From Bimastos eiseni (taxonomy: Eukaryota > Annelida > Clitellata > Crassiclitellata > Lumbricidae): a stretch of DNA of 64,000 bases. Positions 24,061 to 37,490 of the stretch are shown in pieces. The stretch is taken from the NCBI GenBank assembly GCA_959347315.1, contig OY365807.1, positions 17,689,611 through 17,753,610 of the forward strand, read 5' to 3'. The notes under the pieces were generated by a model. The model was given only the letters and a program-made list of their open reading frames with translations, searched no databases and was not told where the DNA came from. The translations under genes and the position numbers were made by a program. Positions within the stretch are counted from its first letter, which is position 1. Every line of letters starts with the position of its first letter.

Positions 24061-26106
24061 ATAACAGGAATTATTAGCTAGAAGCTGATGTATAGAATTC
24101 GAGATATCAATCGCTAAACACGTAAACGCGTTCATGTAGCCTTCCGCTATTTAAAAACATCATCGCTGACGGCGGACATTTTTGGAGTAATTTTCGGATG
24201 GTTGTATTTGCTTAGACTGCTGCCTTCGGTTGGGGACGGACATTCTGGATTATTTTGTCTCCCGTTTTACAGATACCTAAGAAGACCGGTTGTCATAGCT
24301 ACGCGTGAAACACCATAACTCCTAGCGTATTGTCGCAATATATCAGGTTGGTAAAACTCTTCCATGCAAAGTATTAGATTTGGCTGGAAGCAAAAGGAGG
24401 GAAATTGGCATCCTCGTGCGTGCAGCACGTCATGACGTGATCACATGGAAAGTGAGTCCAACAAAGAAGAGGTGTCGGCATGGACCAGACAGATGGAAGT
24501 CTCTCACTCATGTCCACCAAATTGAGTGCATTCTGCTTTGAGCATGTCTTTTTATATCAGACACAAGTGTGGTCGAAACTTTCAAGGAGTAAATTTTCTT
24601 GTAGTAAAACGAGATTAATGGAACCCAAGTGCAATATTATAAAAGAAAGTCGGCAACTAACAACCATTTCGTTCAGTTGATTAAGCATAGTATCATGATA
24701 TGCTATAGTTGATTACAGTATGTTCAAGCAATTTTAAGTGCTGTTGCATAGGATATAGCACAGCGCAGTATTGTTTGGCATGGCATAGTATACATGTAGT
24801 ATTGCATCACCGTATCGTATGTGATAATTTAGAAAGCGCATACTTACAGTACGAGCTATTCAGGACCGATTTCAGTATGAAGGCCTCAAGAAAATAAGGA
24901 ACTGTTCCGGCAACGAGGGAATGAGGGTGGAACCCCACTTAAATCGTACAACAGAATGAATAATATGTGAATGATACATTGACATCAATAGTGGGAGGGA
25001 CTTGCAGTTTGGTTCCAAACCAGATCATTTGAGTATTGGGGAGTCAAGGTAAAATCAGGTTGACATTCAAAAATGCATATCATGTAACAATTGAACGAAC
25101 CAGAGAGAGTTGCTCATCGGTAGTATCATGTACAAAGTTTTGGACGTCGTCGGTATAGGGGTGGCTTGTTCACCAGGTGTTTAGTGAATAAGGAATGCAT
25201 GCCCACTGTATAAAGAAGGTACAAGGTGGGGCAGAACTCGACTCCAGCCACGGATGGAATCACCAAGACCAACTATCTAGAAGGGATATGAGACATAACA
25301 TTTTGACCAGGTCAAATGGGTCCACAGAGGTCAATAGATAGTCGAAGATGCTGCAGCAGGATCACTTGATGGACCATGTATAAGGCCGAGGAAACATTTA
25401 AAAGTGCCAGCATAAGTGACAAATGTGGCTCATTAATGGCCGACTAGCTATCAAGGAGGACAGGCCAAAGGGTAGTTTCCGTCAAATTGTGGCCCCAGGA
25501 ACCTCGACTGTTGAATATATGTCAAAACCGGATTGAGATGCATGTTGTTGCATCGTACGGGTGTACCAACTGCAATCTGCAATAAATGTTCTCTGGCTCA
25601 GCTGATCGACAGTATTCCTCAAGGTTTGCAGATAAATCTGGTTTCATGTGGGTGGAATAGCTACACTGGTTGTCTAAGCAAAAAACACATCGTGCTTAAG
25701 ATCCTTTTTCTCCTGCGTTGGTCTAACTGTTTCGCAGACCATGCTCCATCTTATCTATAGGAGCAAAGCACCCTGATCTCGTCCATACATACCTAGCTAT
25801 GGATTCCTTCGTTGCTGCATAAGCTAATTCAGTGAGCAGGAAGGCTGCCTTGTTGCCCTTCCAGCTTCTATAATGGCCTACAACCCAAAATACGAGTTTA
25901 TTTATTTTTTGCATTTAATTCGACAACGTTTAAACCTCACTGCTTGCTAATGTTCTGAGTTCTGAGCTCATTACAAAATTGTCGGGAAGCCTTTATATGT
26001 CCTGCAGAGGTCCTAACAGGTCAAAACAATGCAACTCAATACAACCCAATACAATCAGCAGAGCCCAATGCATTAATATTCATTACTCAAAATTGTTGTT
26101 CTGGAT
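24061..26106. other. Non-coding stretch
   Basis: No supported gene. 25,000-25,480 reads like an old dispersed repeat (GAACCAGAGAGAGTTGCTCATC) but I cannot name it. Confidence 0.35.
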
Positions 26107-26283
26107 TGTAGAGGAACGGAGTGCATGAGACACGTTATCCGCAATCGAACAACCGAACAACCGTTGCCTCAGGTGTTGCATGGCTCAGCAACGCAATGCA
26201 AAATTCATGTGACGTCCCGGGTTTCGAACTTGAAGCAGAGGCGAGAGACGATAGCCTAACCAACGAGTCACCGGGCTACAACA
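26107..26283 (-). mobile_element. tRNA-derived SINE, second family
   Basis: On the minus strand: a TGACTCGTTGGTTAGGCTATC box A-like segment (26,250-26,270), then a GTTCGAAACC box B (26,220-26,229), then a body ending near an AT-rich region. The head and body differ from the 4,158 family, so this is a different SINE. Confidence 0.65.
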
Positions 26284-26399
26284 ATGACGTGAGTCACCAC
26301 TGACGTCGATCACTGTGCTGCAAAGTAAATGGTGTTATTACAAATTTAAATAGGCCACTTTGAGAAACAGTCATCATAGGTTCTGTTTCAGGACTAGCA

Positions 26400-26545
26400 C
26401 ACAGAGGCCACGCTTGAGGAGAATGGTCTTCAAGCGCTTACAAAACAGAGACAAAGAGAGGCTGCGGTATTCGTTTCGCAGGTTGTAAGGTAGGTTATTC
26501 CGAGATAGATGGATCTTCAAAATTTCTATGCTCCAAAAGCTCGCA
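26400..26545 (+). repeat. Fragment of a GGTCGTTCCAG-type dispersed repeat
   Basis: Contains TTGTAAGGTAGGTTATTCCGAGA, which corresponds to the GGAGGTCGTTCCAG block at 28,895 and the GGACGGTCATTCCAG block at 44,440. This phrase belongs to a very widespread animal repeat as I recall. Confidence 0.4.
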
Positions 26546-26994
26546 ATTCAGAATTCTGCATTTGCCTAAAAAGATGATATGTCTGTTTTCAACCAATTCA
26601 CCAGTCGGATAGGAATTTTATAAATTATGATCCATTATAGTGACTACTATGGAAGCGATATCATAATATGAGTCTATGAGTCTATTCTTTCTCCTCATCC
26701 TTTCCCCATACTGCTTCATCACCGCCAGTACTTCTTCCTACCCTCTGCCCTATTATAACTGCTATGCTATATCTTCACACTGTGCGTATACATTGCAGAA
26801 GGAAATGAAGTTCGTTCCTATTTATACATGTATATAAGAAAAAACTTCGAATATCATTGCACGTAAATATTACTTGATAATAAAATGCAGACATTAGGTG
26901 AGTTATTAATAATTCATTGAAATAGCCAATAAACTGAAAATTCTCATTAATATTTTAAGTTAGGTACATGTAGGCCTATGTGATCACACAATGG

Positions 26995-27118
26995 AAGCGT
27001 CCGGGAATTGTCCTTGGGAGTAAAAATGTCCGTGGAGTAAATGTTGGGTGAAAGTGGCCGTGCGGGAAATGTCCTGGGCAATGTCCTGGGGAATGTCGTG
27101 GGTAATGTCCGAATACCA
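26995..27118 (+). repeat. Degenerate GGGAAATGTCCTG minisatellite
   Basis: Irregular units of 11-17 bp, each around an AATGTCCTGGG core. Related clusters lie at 901 and 56,505. The RTLP/RTFP minus-strand frame is an artefact. Confidence 0.75.
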
Positions 27119-28440
27119 TCATAATGCACGAGACATCAATCGACGGTCGCTTCGTGTGAGACCGTCGTCAATCATCGTCTATTGGAGAGAAATCAGAATG
27201 AGGTCGAAATCCAGGTAGTCCGAGAAACCAGGAGCAACGCAGTTTGAGCAAGCTGGAACAGGTGCGTCTTAAATCTTACTCTGAATTCGACTGACAGGAA
27301 CTGACAGGAAGCACATAACTAGGCCATAGATTCGAAAGCTTTGAACCGGTCACCGAACACAAACGGAAGCCTCGCACAGTGGGAGTCAGACTATCCGTTG
27401 ATTCTTGGCAACATTTGTTAGCAAGAGGGACGAGGGAGGAACGAGATAAGTCGACTGAATTGAGTGCAATGTTTGCGAATTGCAATGCATACTTTAGACT
27501 GAATTCTTTGCTCGATAGGCTGCCAGGATAGTGAGTGCATTGTTGATGCGATACATCGATGATTGATGGTCTTTGTTTATGTCTTAAATCAACGATTTTT
27601 AACCATTTGCAGTAGGTGCCAATGTGCACTCTCAGTAAATGACAAGGAACTTGAGCAATCGCAGGAGAGGCAAAGATATTTTGAGGCTTGTCAGAGCTGT
27701 TTTTCCAATGTGTTCGTGGACTCATCTGCACATGGTATTAATTTCAACTTAGAAAGAGTTAAAAGATTTACCCGAATTGCATATACAACACATATTTAAC
27801 GATTGACACTCAATACACATAACTGACCAGACGTTAGCCAGTAACATCTTTGGAATTGCTGACTTGTGTCTATCAGCTGGAATTCAGTTCTAAAAGGATT
27901 CGGGAATAGCGCCAAAGACAAAAGCAAGCAATTCGATAGCCGAGTTAGACAGAGAAATCCAGTCTATAATCGAATAGAAGAAACAGCTGGGTGTCGTCAA
28001 TATACAGATGGTAGTCTAGAGAACTTATCAGTGGGAAGTGAGTCAAGAGATGTAGAAGATCAATAAGTGGGAAGGGCAATTATAAGTTAGGATCAGATTA
28101 ATCTGCAGATGATTTCATTAAACTAAAGTGGATTAGATCAAATAATAATTGGATAGGTATGATTAGATTCTGACTTTTCTTTTGATTTGGGTTTCTTTCA
28201 TTTACCAAATCACCTAAAGAGTGGATTAGAAGAGTACAACGTTCTAGGATAAACTGCATGTAGGCCTACTTAGTAGCATATCTGCTAATAATACTATTCT
28301 GATTATTAGTGCAACTGACATACAAGAAGCCTCATAATGCTAATCATAGTTTCTAAGGAAGACTAGTTTTTGCAGAGATAGAATTCGTTGAAGGGACTAG
28401 CTATACTAACTAGCCATCCCAGAGATATAATAAAGTCTAA
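27119..28440. other. Non-coding stretch with repeat fragments
   Basis: 27,884-28,060 includes CAGCTGGGTGTCGTCAATAT, a phrase I associate with the same widespread repeat as GGTCGTTCCAG. No gene supported. Confidence 0.4.
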
Positions 28441-28447
28441 AAATTAT

Positions 28448-28621
28448 ATACGGAAACGTAAACAGAGACAGAATGACAGAGAGACAGAGAGAGTGAGAGA
28501 GAGAGAGAGAGAGAGCGAGAGAGCGAGAGAGAGAGAGAGCAAGATAGAGAGAGAGACAGACAGACAGACAGAGACAGAGAGTGACAGAGAGGGTGAGAGG
28601 AAGGGAGGGAGCAAGAGGAAG

Positions 28622-28665
<44 letters not shown>
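28448..28665 (+). repeat. (GA)n / (GACA)n purine tract
   Basis: GA-rich low complexity. RERERE and LSLSLS frames are artefacts. Confidence 0.9.
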
Positions 28666-28666
<1 letters not shown>

Positions 28667-28839
28667 ATCAGAGGAGCTACTAAGGCGAGTGTTGTTTAGG
28701 ACGAGGGAGATAAGAGGGTTTTTGAATGGATGGATGGATGGATGAAGGCAAGAGTTCCTGCAGAGGTGAGACGCATCCACTTTTAGAATGAAAAGTCTTA
28801 ATAGTTATAGATAGGGAGCTCGAGGTGATGACGATAAGT

Positions 28840-28995
28840 GACTGACTGTATTGGGTCTTGGGTCAGGAACTGAGAGTTTAGGTAATTGAGAAGGGGAGGT
28901 CGTTCCAGTGTTGAGGTGTTCTCTTGTAAATGGATTGAATGGTAAACTTGCGAGGGATAGCGACTGTAGCGATGGCGAGAAAGAGCGAGACAAGG
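28840..28995 (+). repeat. Dispersed repeat fragment with GGAGGTCGTTCCAG block
   Basis: GGGGAGGTCGTTCCAGTGTTG at about 28,893-28,913, followed by AAACTTGCGAGGGATAGCG. Same widespread repeat type as at 26,400 and 44,440. Confidence 0.45.
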
Positions 28996-30370
28996 GGAGG
29001 GTCGACGAGAGAGGGAAGACTGAATTCATTTCTGGTTTTACCCAATACAGTACACGTAGATCTAAATATCGCGAGCTTAAAGAGGAAGTAAATGCCATAT
29101 ACTTGATAGAACGGTATTAGAAATACGTTAGAAAGAACATGGAATCCTATGTATGATTAATAATAGGAAGAGTATTAGAAATGAGATGGAAATAAATGTT
29201 AGGCGGGAAATATAGAAAAAGAGTAAAGAGGTAGATGTCAATTTCAGAACGTGGAGTCGGTTACAGATGGCGTTGAATCAGAAGCTGATCCTCGATTTCG
29301 ATGCGGGTCTGGATGTCTCAAGTCTCTCGTTGTACTAGTCAACCTTACCTTCATGGTAAGTTGATCTTGCCTTGGACGTTGCTTGATCTACCATCAAATC
29401 ATTGAATTTAATGCTATTATAAAATTATTAGCAAATTGCTAATAGCAAATCAATCTTAGACTGTAGTGGGAATCGCATATCTGTATTGCTCATTTGATCG
29501 TAATATTATGGCTATAATTATCAGTCAGAAATTTGTAAGTTTGTACCCAATCTTTCACGAGACAACATTAATCTAACCTTCGTAGAATAATTTGAAATCA
29601 TATGTAAAGGTAATCAATCTTACCTCCCAGGGAAGACTATGTTACCTTCATATCAGCTAATATCATTTGAATGGAATGACCTCCACGGCATAGCTTGTTT
29701 TCCGATGCAAATTAATGTGTTTAACTAAGGTGGGAAATGGAAACTAACATTATGCCTTCGAGTAATACACCCTTCTCCTTGTGCTTAATCCATGACATAT
29801 TCCTATAAGACCTGCGTCAATTCGCAATCATCGTGACTAGCCGCGATGCCCTCCCAGTGAATGGCGCTATATAAATTGATTATCGAAGCGCATTAGATGG
29901 CAGCCTCCCGCGCGAGAACTTGTACTCAAGATGCGCCCCAACAGCTTCATCTGCCATCAACACCGACAGAATCGCACTCGGCAGAGTAAGTTCGCAATTT
30001 GCATAACTGCTGTAAGTGAACGGGATTTTTTTTATCGCCTAGTTGCACAAACTCTATTAACGCAAGATCAAGTGTCCAGTTGATTTGATTTGATTGCAGA
30101 GAACATAAATAGCCTGAAACAAATTGATTAATCTTACATAAATCTTTATAGTGCCAGCAACTGTAATCGTGATCTCCTACTTCTATAGCGCCACTCCAAA
30201 ACCATGAGCGGGGTACAACACATGGTACGAGCACATCATTAAAAACTATAATGACAAGTTTCAATCGAGGAAGCGATACAATCATGCGTGATATGCTATA
30301 GGACAGGCGGATAGTTTCTACACAGTCATTGCCTCTGAATAAGCATGAAGCCAGAGACGAGCAGCTCTTA
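28996..30370. other. Non-coding stretch
   Basis: Nothing coding. A GGCGCTATATAAATTGATTA repeat end lies at about 29,863 and a reverse-type CTTCTATAGCGCCAC at about 30,180. Confidence 0.4.
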
Positions 30371-30375
30371 AAGCT

Positions 30376-30690
30376 ATAGCCTTGAAGGTAACCGTATGCA
30401 GTGCAACCGACTTGATTTTCTTAGCCTCGGCATCTAAAGGCAGATGGACATTCCTCTTCCTCACTGTATCATCTTCTCACCGACAGCACACGCTCAGAGT
30501 TATTTTTATTGGCGAGTTAGATAGAAGCTCACAAGAATCAGAAATCATGCAAAACTAATTCTCCTGAGAATCTGAACCCCGAACTTTCGGCTGGAGAACT
30601 GGCTACCAATCTTCATATGCTGAGGCTAAGAAATTGAAGTCGCTAACAATTCATGACCACGGCTACTATAAGACCGATTTAAGGGACTGT
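30376..30690. repeat. Inverted pair of GAGGCTAAGAAA repeat fragments
   Basis: Minus-strand ATGCCGAGGCTAAGAAAATC at about 30,415-30,434 faces plus-strand ATGCTGAGGCTAAGAAATTG at about 30,618-30,637. A third copy is at 1,919. Confidence 0.6.
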
Positions 30691-31594
30691 TCTTCATATT
30701 CTCCTTCTTACTGTGTCACAAAATCTGACAGTAATCGTAGACCTAAGTAAGTCTCAGTCTAGCACCAAAAATAGCCAAGATGATATCTTGTGGTCACCAA
30801 GGCAATGTACATATTTGGGTTGCCAAGGCAAAAATATCTTATGATGGTCAAGGCAGTGAATAATATTTGAGTAGCTATAGGGCAGTGTCTCCTGGTTGCG
30901 ACATTGTTTTTAGTACCAATGGGAAGAATGGGTTGTTACTCAACGGAATGAATTATAATCTGGCGATTTGAAGCGCTAACTTCATATTGTTTAGCGAAAT
31001 CTCGTTACTACCTTAGCCGTTGACCTCGCCCTTCATCAAAATCGCCGTTATTACGTTTTGCAGGCGTGTAAAAAGGTCATTGTGGTATCTAGCGCTTAAC
31101 ATATTGTGCCTCTCGACATTTGCCACACAGTAAGTAGCCAATGAACTTACACGAATAGGTGCAATCGTCCTTATCCTGGCCTTTCCAATCTGTGGCTCCC
31201 TCCCCATCTGGCATACAGAACAGACATATATATTAGCTCTCGTTCGAATCGCACTCTTTGCCATAACCACCACCCACCTTCGCCCAACTCCATCTCCTTA
31301 ATAAGTTTATGGCATTCTTTATTTCTCATTCTGTTCGTCGGAGGCCCAACTCAAATCGGTTTTGCTGTAAGCGCGCGAATGTAATTGGTCGATTCTAAAG
31401 CGGGTCATGACCTCAGTCGAGACTGGTGCGTCCTCTTATATCTGTGCGTCTCACATCTCCTTAGTTTGCTTGCGTCTGTCTGTCAGTTTCGTTCTATCCG
31501 GCTGCCTTCGTGCTTCTTGATCTGTCTTATTCTTAGCTGCTATTTCACCGCTTCGTCTGTGAGCGATGTTTCATTGTGCTCCATCTTTATAATT
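30691..31594. other. Non-coding stretch
   Basis: Nothing recognised. Confidence 0.35.
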
Positions 31595-31630
31595 TATTGC
31601 GCTATATAAGCGCAAAAATTCGATTCGATT
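31595..31630 (+). repeat. GCGCTATATAAGCGC repeat 3' end with (TTCGA) tail
   Basis: ATTGCGCTATATAAGCGCAA followed by ATTCGATTCGATT. Resembles SINE or LINE 3' ends found in many marine invertebrates. Confidence 0.5.
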
Positions 31631-31654
31631 AGAATTGTGTTCTCTGAGCTCACT

Positions 31655-31990
31655 TTTTTCGTTGTCTCTCGCTGTCTCTGTCTGTCTGTCTGTCTGTCTG
31701 TCTCTCCATTTCATTTACTGTGCTTCTTTTCCATTGTTTAGGCATACGTCTATCAGTTTATCTTTTGCGTCTTTGGTTACTCTGCCCGTGCCGCTGCCCC
31801 TTCGTATCTATCTGTCCATCCGTCCGTTTACCTGTGCGTTCCATCTCTGTGTCTGTCTGTCTGTTTGTCTGCCCGCTGGCAATTGTACTTGTTAGTCCCT
31901 CAGGCCTCCTGTCCGTCCGCTCCTTCCCCCATCGTGTATCTCTGCCTCTGTCTATCCTGACAGTTCTCATATCTGTGGTGCGTCCTACTT
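31655..31990 (+). repeat. Pyrimidine-rich TCTG/TCTC region
   Basis: Degenerate (TGTC)n. No gene. Confidence 0.7.
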
Positions 31991-32585
31991 AGTCCTACTG
32001 TCTGTCTGGCGCCATGTGATCTGAAAAACTCTCGTTATAAGATCACTGAGGTGTCTTGGATATTGTTCAGCGAAGGCGATCGCTGCCTCTGGAAGGAGAC
32101 CAGAAGGCGTCGAATGGCGATGAAATACGATAAGTGTAGTTGACAGGCAACGTATTCATCATCCTTTCGCCAGAATGCAAAACTCCAGGCGAAGGCAATC
32201 CGTCCGCTGGCATTTTCATAAATAAATATCAAAATGGATGGATGGATTGGGAGCTGAATGGTTGGTAGTCTGCACAAGTAGACTGTGTTCGTGGTTCGGT
32301 TTCGATTTGATGCTTAGTTGTGCTAATCGTTAGCAGAGGTCGTTGGTTTGACCTTTTCGGATTTTCGCTTCAGTCCAAAGCTCCAGTAATAGAGCACTGC
32401 AGCTGTGCAGACTCGAGTTCCTGCGTAGTAAAATATATCAGCGATTAGTTTGGTTTATGGTCACAAAGATCGCCAGCTCTTGGCCGGAGTTCAACGGAAA
32501 TTAAGCTATCGGCTGTTCGATATGAGGACTGCAGATAAACAGGTGGACTAGACCAGTGGCAACTGATTTACACGGAGGTATTACT
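31991..32585. other. Non-coding stretch
   Basis: Nothing recognised. Confidence 0.35.
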
Positions 32586-32594
32586 GAAGAGTAT

Positions 32595-32775
32595 CGGAGA
32601 CGGAAGAAACGAAGCAGGGAGAGAGAGAAAAAGATAGAGAAAGAAAGACAGAGAGTGATAGACATAGAAAGAGAGAGAGAAAGAGAAAGTAAGACAGAAA
32701 GAGAGAGTGACAGACGTAGAAAGAGAGAGAGAAAGAGAGGGAAAGAAAGAGTGAGTGACAGAGAGAGAGAGGGGG
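32595..32775 (+). repeat. GA-rich purine tract
   Basis: AGAGAGAAAGA-type low complexity. Confidence 0.9.
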
Positions 32776-32832
32776 GAAATGGAAATGGAAATGTTGGAGC
32801 GAATTAGACGGAGGAGAATTATGGCAAGGAAA

Positions 32833-33001
32833 GGGCCCATCCATATATTACGTACGCAAAAAATCGGATTTTCGGACTCCTCCCCCTGTTGTACCATTTC
32901 GTGGACCCCTCCCCCATGCGCACGTATATTTGAGCTCTGCCCCCGGCCGAATTTTGAAACCCCCTCTCCCCTCGCTGCGTACATAATATGTGGACGGCCC
33001 C
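32833..33001. mobile_element. 169-bp palindromic MITE with 25-bp terminal inverted repeats
   Basis: The left end 32,833-32,857 (starts GGGCCCATCCATATATTACG) pairs with the right end 32,977-33,001 (ends GGACGGCCCC), 21 of 25 positions matching. The interior is C-rich with CCCCTCCCCC blocks. AAA flanks both ends and could be a 3-bp target duplication. I recall elements with GGGGCC(A/G)TCCATAAATTACG ends in many invertebrate genomes. The superfamily is unknown to me and no protein is encoded. Confidence 0.8.
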
Positions 33002-35750
33002 AAAGGTCTTTATCGAGAAGAGCAGGAAATGATGTTTCCTTAATTGAAAATTAAGTAGCTTTATTGCTGTCATTATTAGAATCATTATCTCTTTTAGATC
33101 ATTTGCAATCGTAATCATGATCATTGTCGTCGTTGTCTTCGTCATTGTTATTGTTCCTTCATGAACAGTTGAATTGTGCATTGTTGCCGGTTTTCTAATT
33201 GCTCTGTCATGTCATGCTCAATTCAATTAAATTAAATATTCGTTTAATGCTGCCAATGATTGACCTACAGAAGCCGTCTAGTTGTTGAATCTAAAGTCTG
33301 ATAACAGTTACATAATAATAAAAATAATTATAGTAATAATAATATTAACAACGACAATAATAGTAGTGATAATCATGACGATAATATATTTATCTTCGTT
33401 TTATTTCAAACTGAAAGGCCACAGTATGATTAATAGTAAGATCCTCTGAGAGTAATTTTGCAAGGTGGTTCAAAATAATTTTCAGTCCCTTCTTACGGAC
33501 TTTCCTGACACACCATTCTGTATTCAGTGATGTGCCTTTGTGATTCGTTGTAAATCACAATGAGGTAAGGTTTGCGTTATTTGGCTCTCTGCTGATTTCT
33601 GTAAATACATGTAGCACATGTACTGTATGATATCCTAGCCTGTCCCAGGAACAATTAACCGGTTTAATTCTCTCTCACGGTGCCTATTGCTAGTATGAGC
33701 GGAAGATGAAAAGTTGTACAAGGAGCTGAATTTAACTGTGGGCTGCCATGCAAGGCGCCCATTACGTTATGCGCCGATGAATATGACGGCGGCGACAACC
33801 GTGATGTGATATTGAAGAAATGCAATATTTGTATCAAATTATATGCATGACGTCAATCACCTCATCTTGCTCAGCAGAAGGTATTGCCTTGATTGTTTCA
33901 TTCAGCCAAACCGTTCTTCGCACACACATACATAAGAAGGGATCTTCTGGAGAATATCCTTCGTTACTTCCCGATTATCCATTTCGTGCTCTTCTTCCTC
34001 CCAAAACTTTTCCACTATCTTGTCACACTTATAAAATTTTCCTATCTAATATTGGTTGATTCCTCTCCACTCGCAACTACTGATCCCTATCAGATATGTC
34101 TTCTCTATGCCGCTCCATTTGTCTAACCTTCCCATCCTTCCAGCCTCACTATCTCTTGCTCCTTCTCTCACATTTTGTAAATCCAGTTCACTTTCAGTTT
34201 TTACTTTCGCCCTCTCCTCCTCTCTTTATTTTTGTCAAATCATCGACATCGCCTCACTAATATCTCATTCCATGGTTCTTCTTCTGTCAAATCTACTCCT
34301 CTGCCCAATTTATTTCTCTTTCAGCGCCCCATACCCTACCGCACATCTTCCACTCCCAAATTATTTATCTTTCAAGTTGTCTTCATCTTTCTTTATATAC
34401 TTTGTCACTTATGTAGAATCCTCCTTTCTCTTCCGTTGACTTGGAGCCATGATGGTGATTGATAATGATTAACACAAACACACATCTACGCACACATGCA
34501 TATAATTTGATATGGTAGCATTTGGATCTATTATTCAACCTATGGAAATTTTTCGCACATCTTATCTGACTTTATCAAATAATGTATCAATACTGATTAA
34601 ACCAATGTTTGTTGTATCGTATTCTGTCAGTAACAGTAATAACCAGCATTTGACCTAGCGACAGTACACTAATAATATGCTTAATTTCCTCGAATAGATT
34701 GGTTGTTTGTTCCGCACCTATCACTTCCTGTTGAGCTCTAATCCTACCTTTCAATTTTTTGCATTGTTCGTTGATTTTTCTTAGTTTATAAATTATAATG
34801 TTTCGTAGGTTCAAATTTATAGTTAGAAAAGATTGGTATTTTTTTACCAAAAGGGCAACCAGAACTTGGCTTACACACACACATGTACACACGCCTACAC
34901 GCATGAGCATATAATTTACAATCGTTTGCCAGTGGGGTCTACTGAATCTGTTTTCAAAACGCTTAGTATATCACGGAAGTAAGATAAAACCAGTATGGTT
35001 CCTTTATGTTTCGATATAGTCAAAAATGCTTCCTGTATACACATTTCGATAACCAATTTTGCCCGAGTGTCGCTTTGCATAAATGGGGTCTAAAAACACT
35101 TAACCTCATGGAACTACTAGAGTGAATTGCATAAACCAGGTTGCCCTTACTTCCAACCGAATTGGCCAGTTCAAAATCGAAATAAAAAGGAATTTGTTCC
35201 TTTAATGTGTTGACTCACTTATTATTTTGATAAACGGTTTGGCGTATGCATTCAATAGTCTGCGTTGTAAACTACCGCTTTTTATTTGTTTGCAGCGATG
35301 TTACAATTACATCGCCCCTGTGTAAAGTAGTATATATTTCGTCCCCACATGCTAACAAAGGAAATGTAAAACAGCTGACCGAGTCTTAACAGGCCTGCTG
35401 GATTGGCCTTTTGACCCCTGTGTATATTCGTTGTTTTGAAAGTTGTACCAAATGTTATTGATGTTGAGAGGTCAATACGTGGCTGTTCAATACAATGAAA
35501 TCACAGCTGCCTACTGACATCGCTGCATAATGATTTTATTTCGGTCATCTGTTGTTTGGTTAGTTGCTGTATAAAAAACCATGTTACAACATGAAGGATT
35601 AACGTCGCAGCCTAACATCTCTGATCCAGGCTTGGAACTGGCACAATCACATTGCATGAAGTGATGGAATTATTATCTGTGACTGTAGCTGGAACTTGAC
35701 TTTTCTTTGCTCCCGTTATTTTACACAAGTTTCAATCCAACATCGAAATA
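33002..35750. other. Non-coding stretch, possibly 5' intron of the tetraspanin
   Basis: No supported exon, although the missing first tetraspanin exon must lie here or further upstream. 34,000-34,440 is T/C-rich. The frame at 34,587-34,910 (-) has no domain. Confidence 0.35.
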
Positions 35751-36136
35751 TGGATGTATGGATGGATGGATGCATGCATGGATGGATGGATGCATGGATG
35801 GATGGATGGATGGATGGATGGATGGATGCAAAGATGCATGGATGCATGGATGCATGGATGCATGGATGCATGGATGCATGGATGCATGGATGCATGGATG
35901 GATGGATGAATTGATGGATGGATGGATAGATGGAAGGCTGGATGGATGTATGGATGGATGTATAGATAGATGTATGGATGGATGGATGGATGGATGGATG
36001 GACAGATAGATGGCTGGCTGGCTGGCTGGATGTATGGATGGAGGTATGGATGGATGTATGGATGGATGGATGGATAGATAGATGAATGGCTGGATGGCTG
36101 GATTGATGGAAGGAAGGATGGATGGATAGATGGATG

Positions 36137-36168
<32 letters not shown>

Positions 36169-36600
36169 TATGGCTGGCTGGCTGGATGTATGTATGTATG
36201 TATGTATGTATGTATGGATGGATGTATGTATGTATGGATGGATGGATGGATGGATGGATGGATGGATGGATGGATGGATGGATGGATGGATGGATGGATG
36301 GATGGATGGATGGATGGATGGATGGATGGATGGATGGATGGATGGATGGATGGATGGATGGATGGATGGATGGATGGATGGATGGATGGATGGATGGATG
36401 GATGGATGGATGGATGGATGGATGGATGGATGGATGGATGGATGGATGGATGGATGGATGGATGGATGGATGGATGGATGGATGGATGGATGGATGGATG
36501 GATGGATGGATGGATGGATGGATGGATGGATGGATGGATGGATGGATGGATGGATGGATGGATGGATGGATGGATGGATGGATGGATGGATAGATGGATG

Positions 36601-36632
<32 letters not shown>

Positions 36633-37490
36633 TATGGCTGGCTGGCTGGATGTATGTATGTATGTATGTATGTATGTATGTATGGATGGATGTATGTATG
36701 TATGGATGGATGGATGGATGGATGGATGGATGGATGGATGGATGGATGGATGGATGGATGGATGGATGGATGGATGGATGGATGGATGGATGGATGGATG
36801 GATGGATGGATGGATGGATGGATGGATGGATGGATGGATGGATGGATGGATGGATGGATGGATGGATGGATGGATGGATGGATGGATGGATGGATGGATG
36901 GATGGATGGATGGATGGATGGATGGATGGATGGATGGATGGATGGATGGATGGATGGATGGATGGATGGATGGATGGATGGATGGATGGATGGATGGATG
37001 GATGGATGGATGGATGGATGGATGGATGGATGGATGGATGGATGGATGGATGGATGGATGGATGGATGGATGGATGGATGGATGGATGGATGGATGGATG
37101 GATGGATGGATGGATGGATGGATGGATGGATGGATGGATGGATGGATGGATGGATGGATGGATGGATGGATGGATGGATGGATGGATGGATGGATGGATG
37201 GATGGATGGATGGATGGATGGATGGATGGATGGATGGATGGATGGATGGATGGATGGATGGATGGATGGATGGATGGATGGATGGATGGATGGATGGATG
37301 GATGGATGGATGGATGGATGGATGGATGGATGGATGGATGGATGGATGGATGGATGGATGGATGGATGGATGGATGGATGGATGGATGGATGGATGGATG
37401 GATGGATGGATGGATGGATGGATGGATGGATGGATGGATGGATGGATGGATGGATGGATGGATGGATGGATGGATGGATGGATAAATGGA
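35751..37490 (+). repeat. (GGAT)n array, 1.74 kb, with a 464-bp higher-order duplication
   Basis: Degenerate at the left (35,751-36,130), then nearly pure GGAT at 36,235-36,590 and 36,699-37,480. The same interruption block, (GATA)n, TATGGCTGGCTGGCTGGATG, (TATG)n, occurs at 36,140-36,240 and 36,604-36,704, offset exactly 464 bp. Frames of 594-630 residues on the minus strand (SIHP repeats) and 135-295 on the plus strand (WMDG repeats) exist only because no frame of this tetranucleotide contains a stop. Confidence 0.97.
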
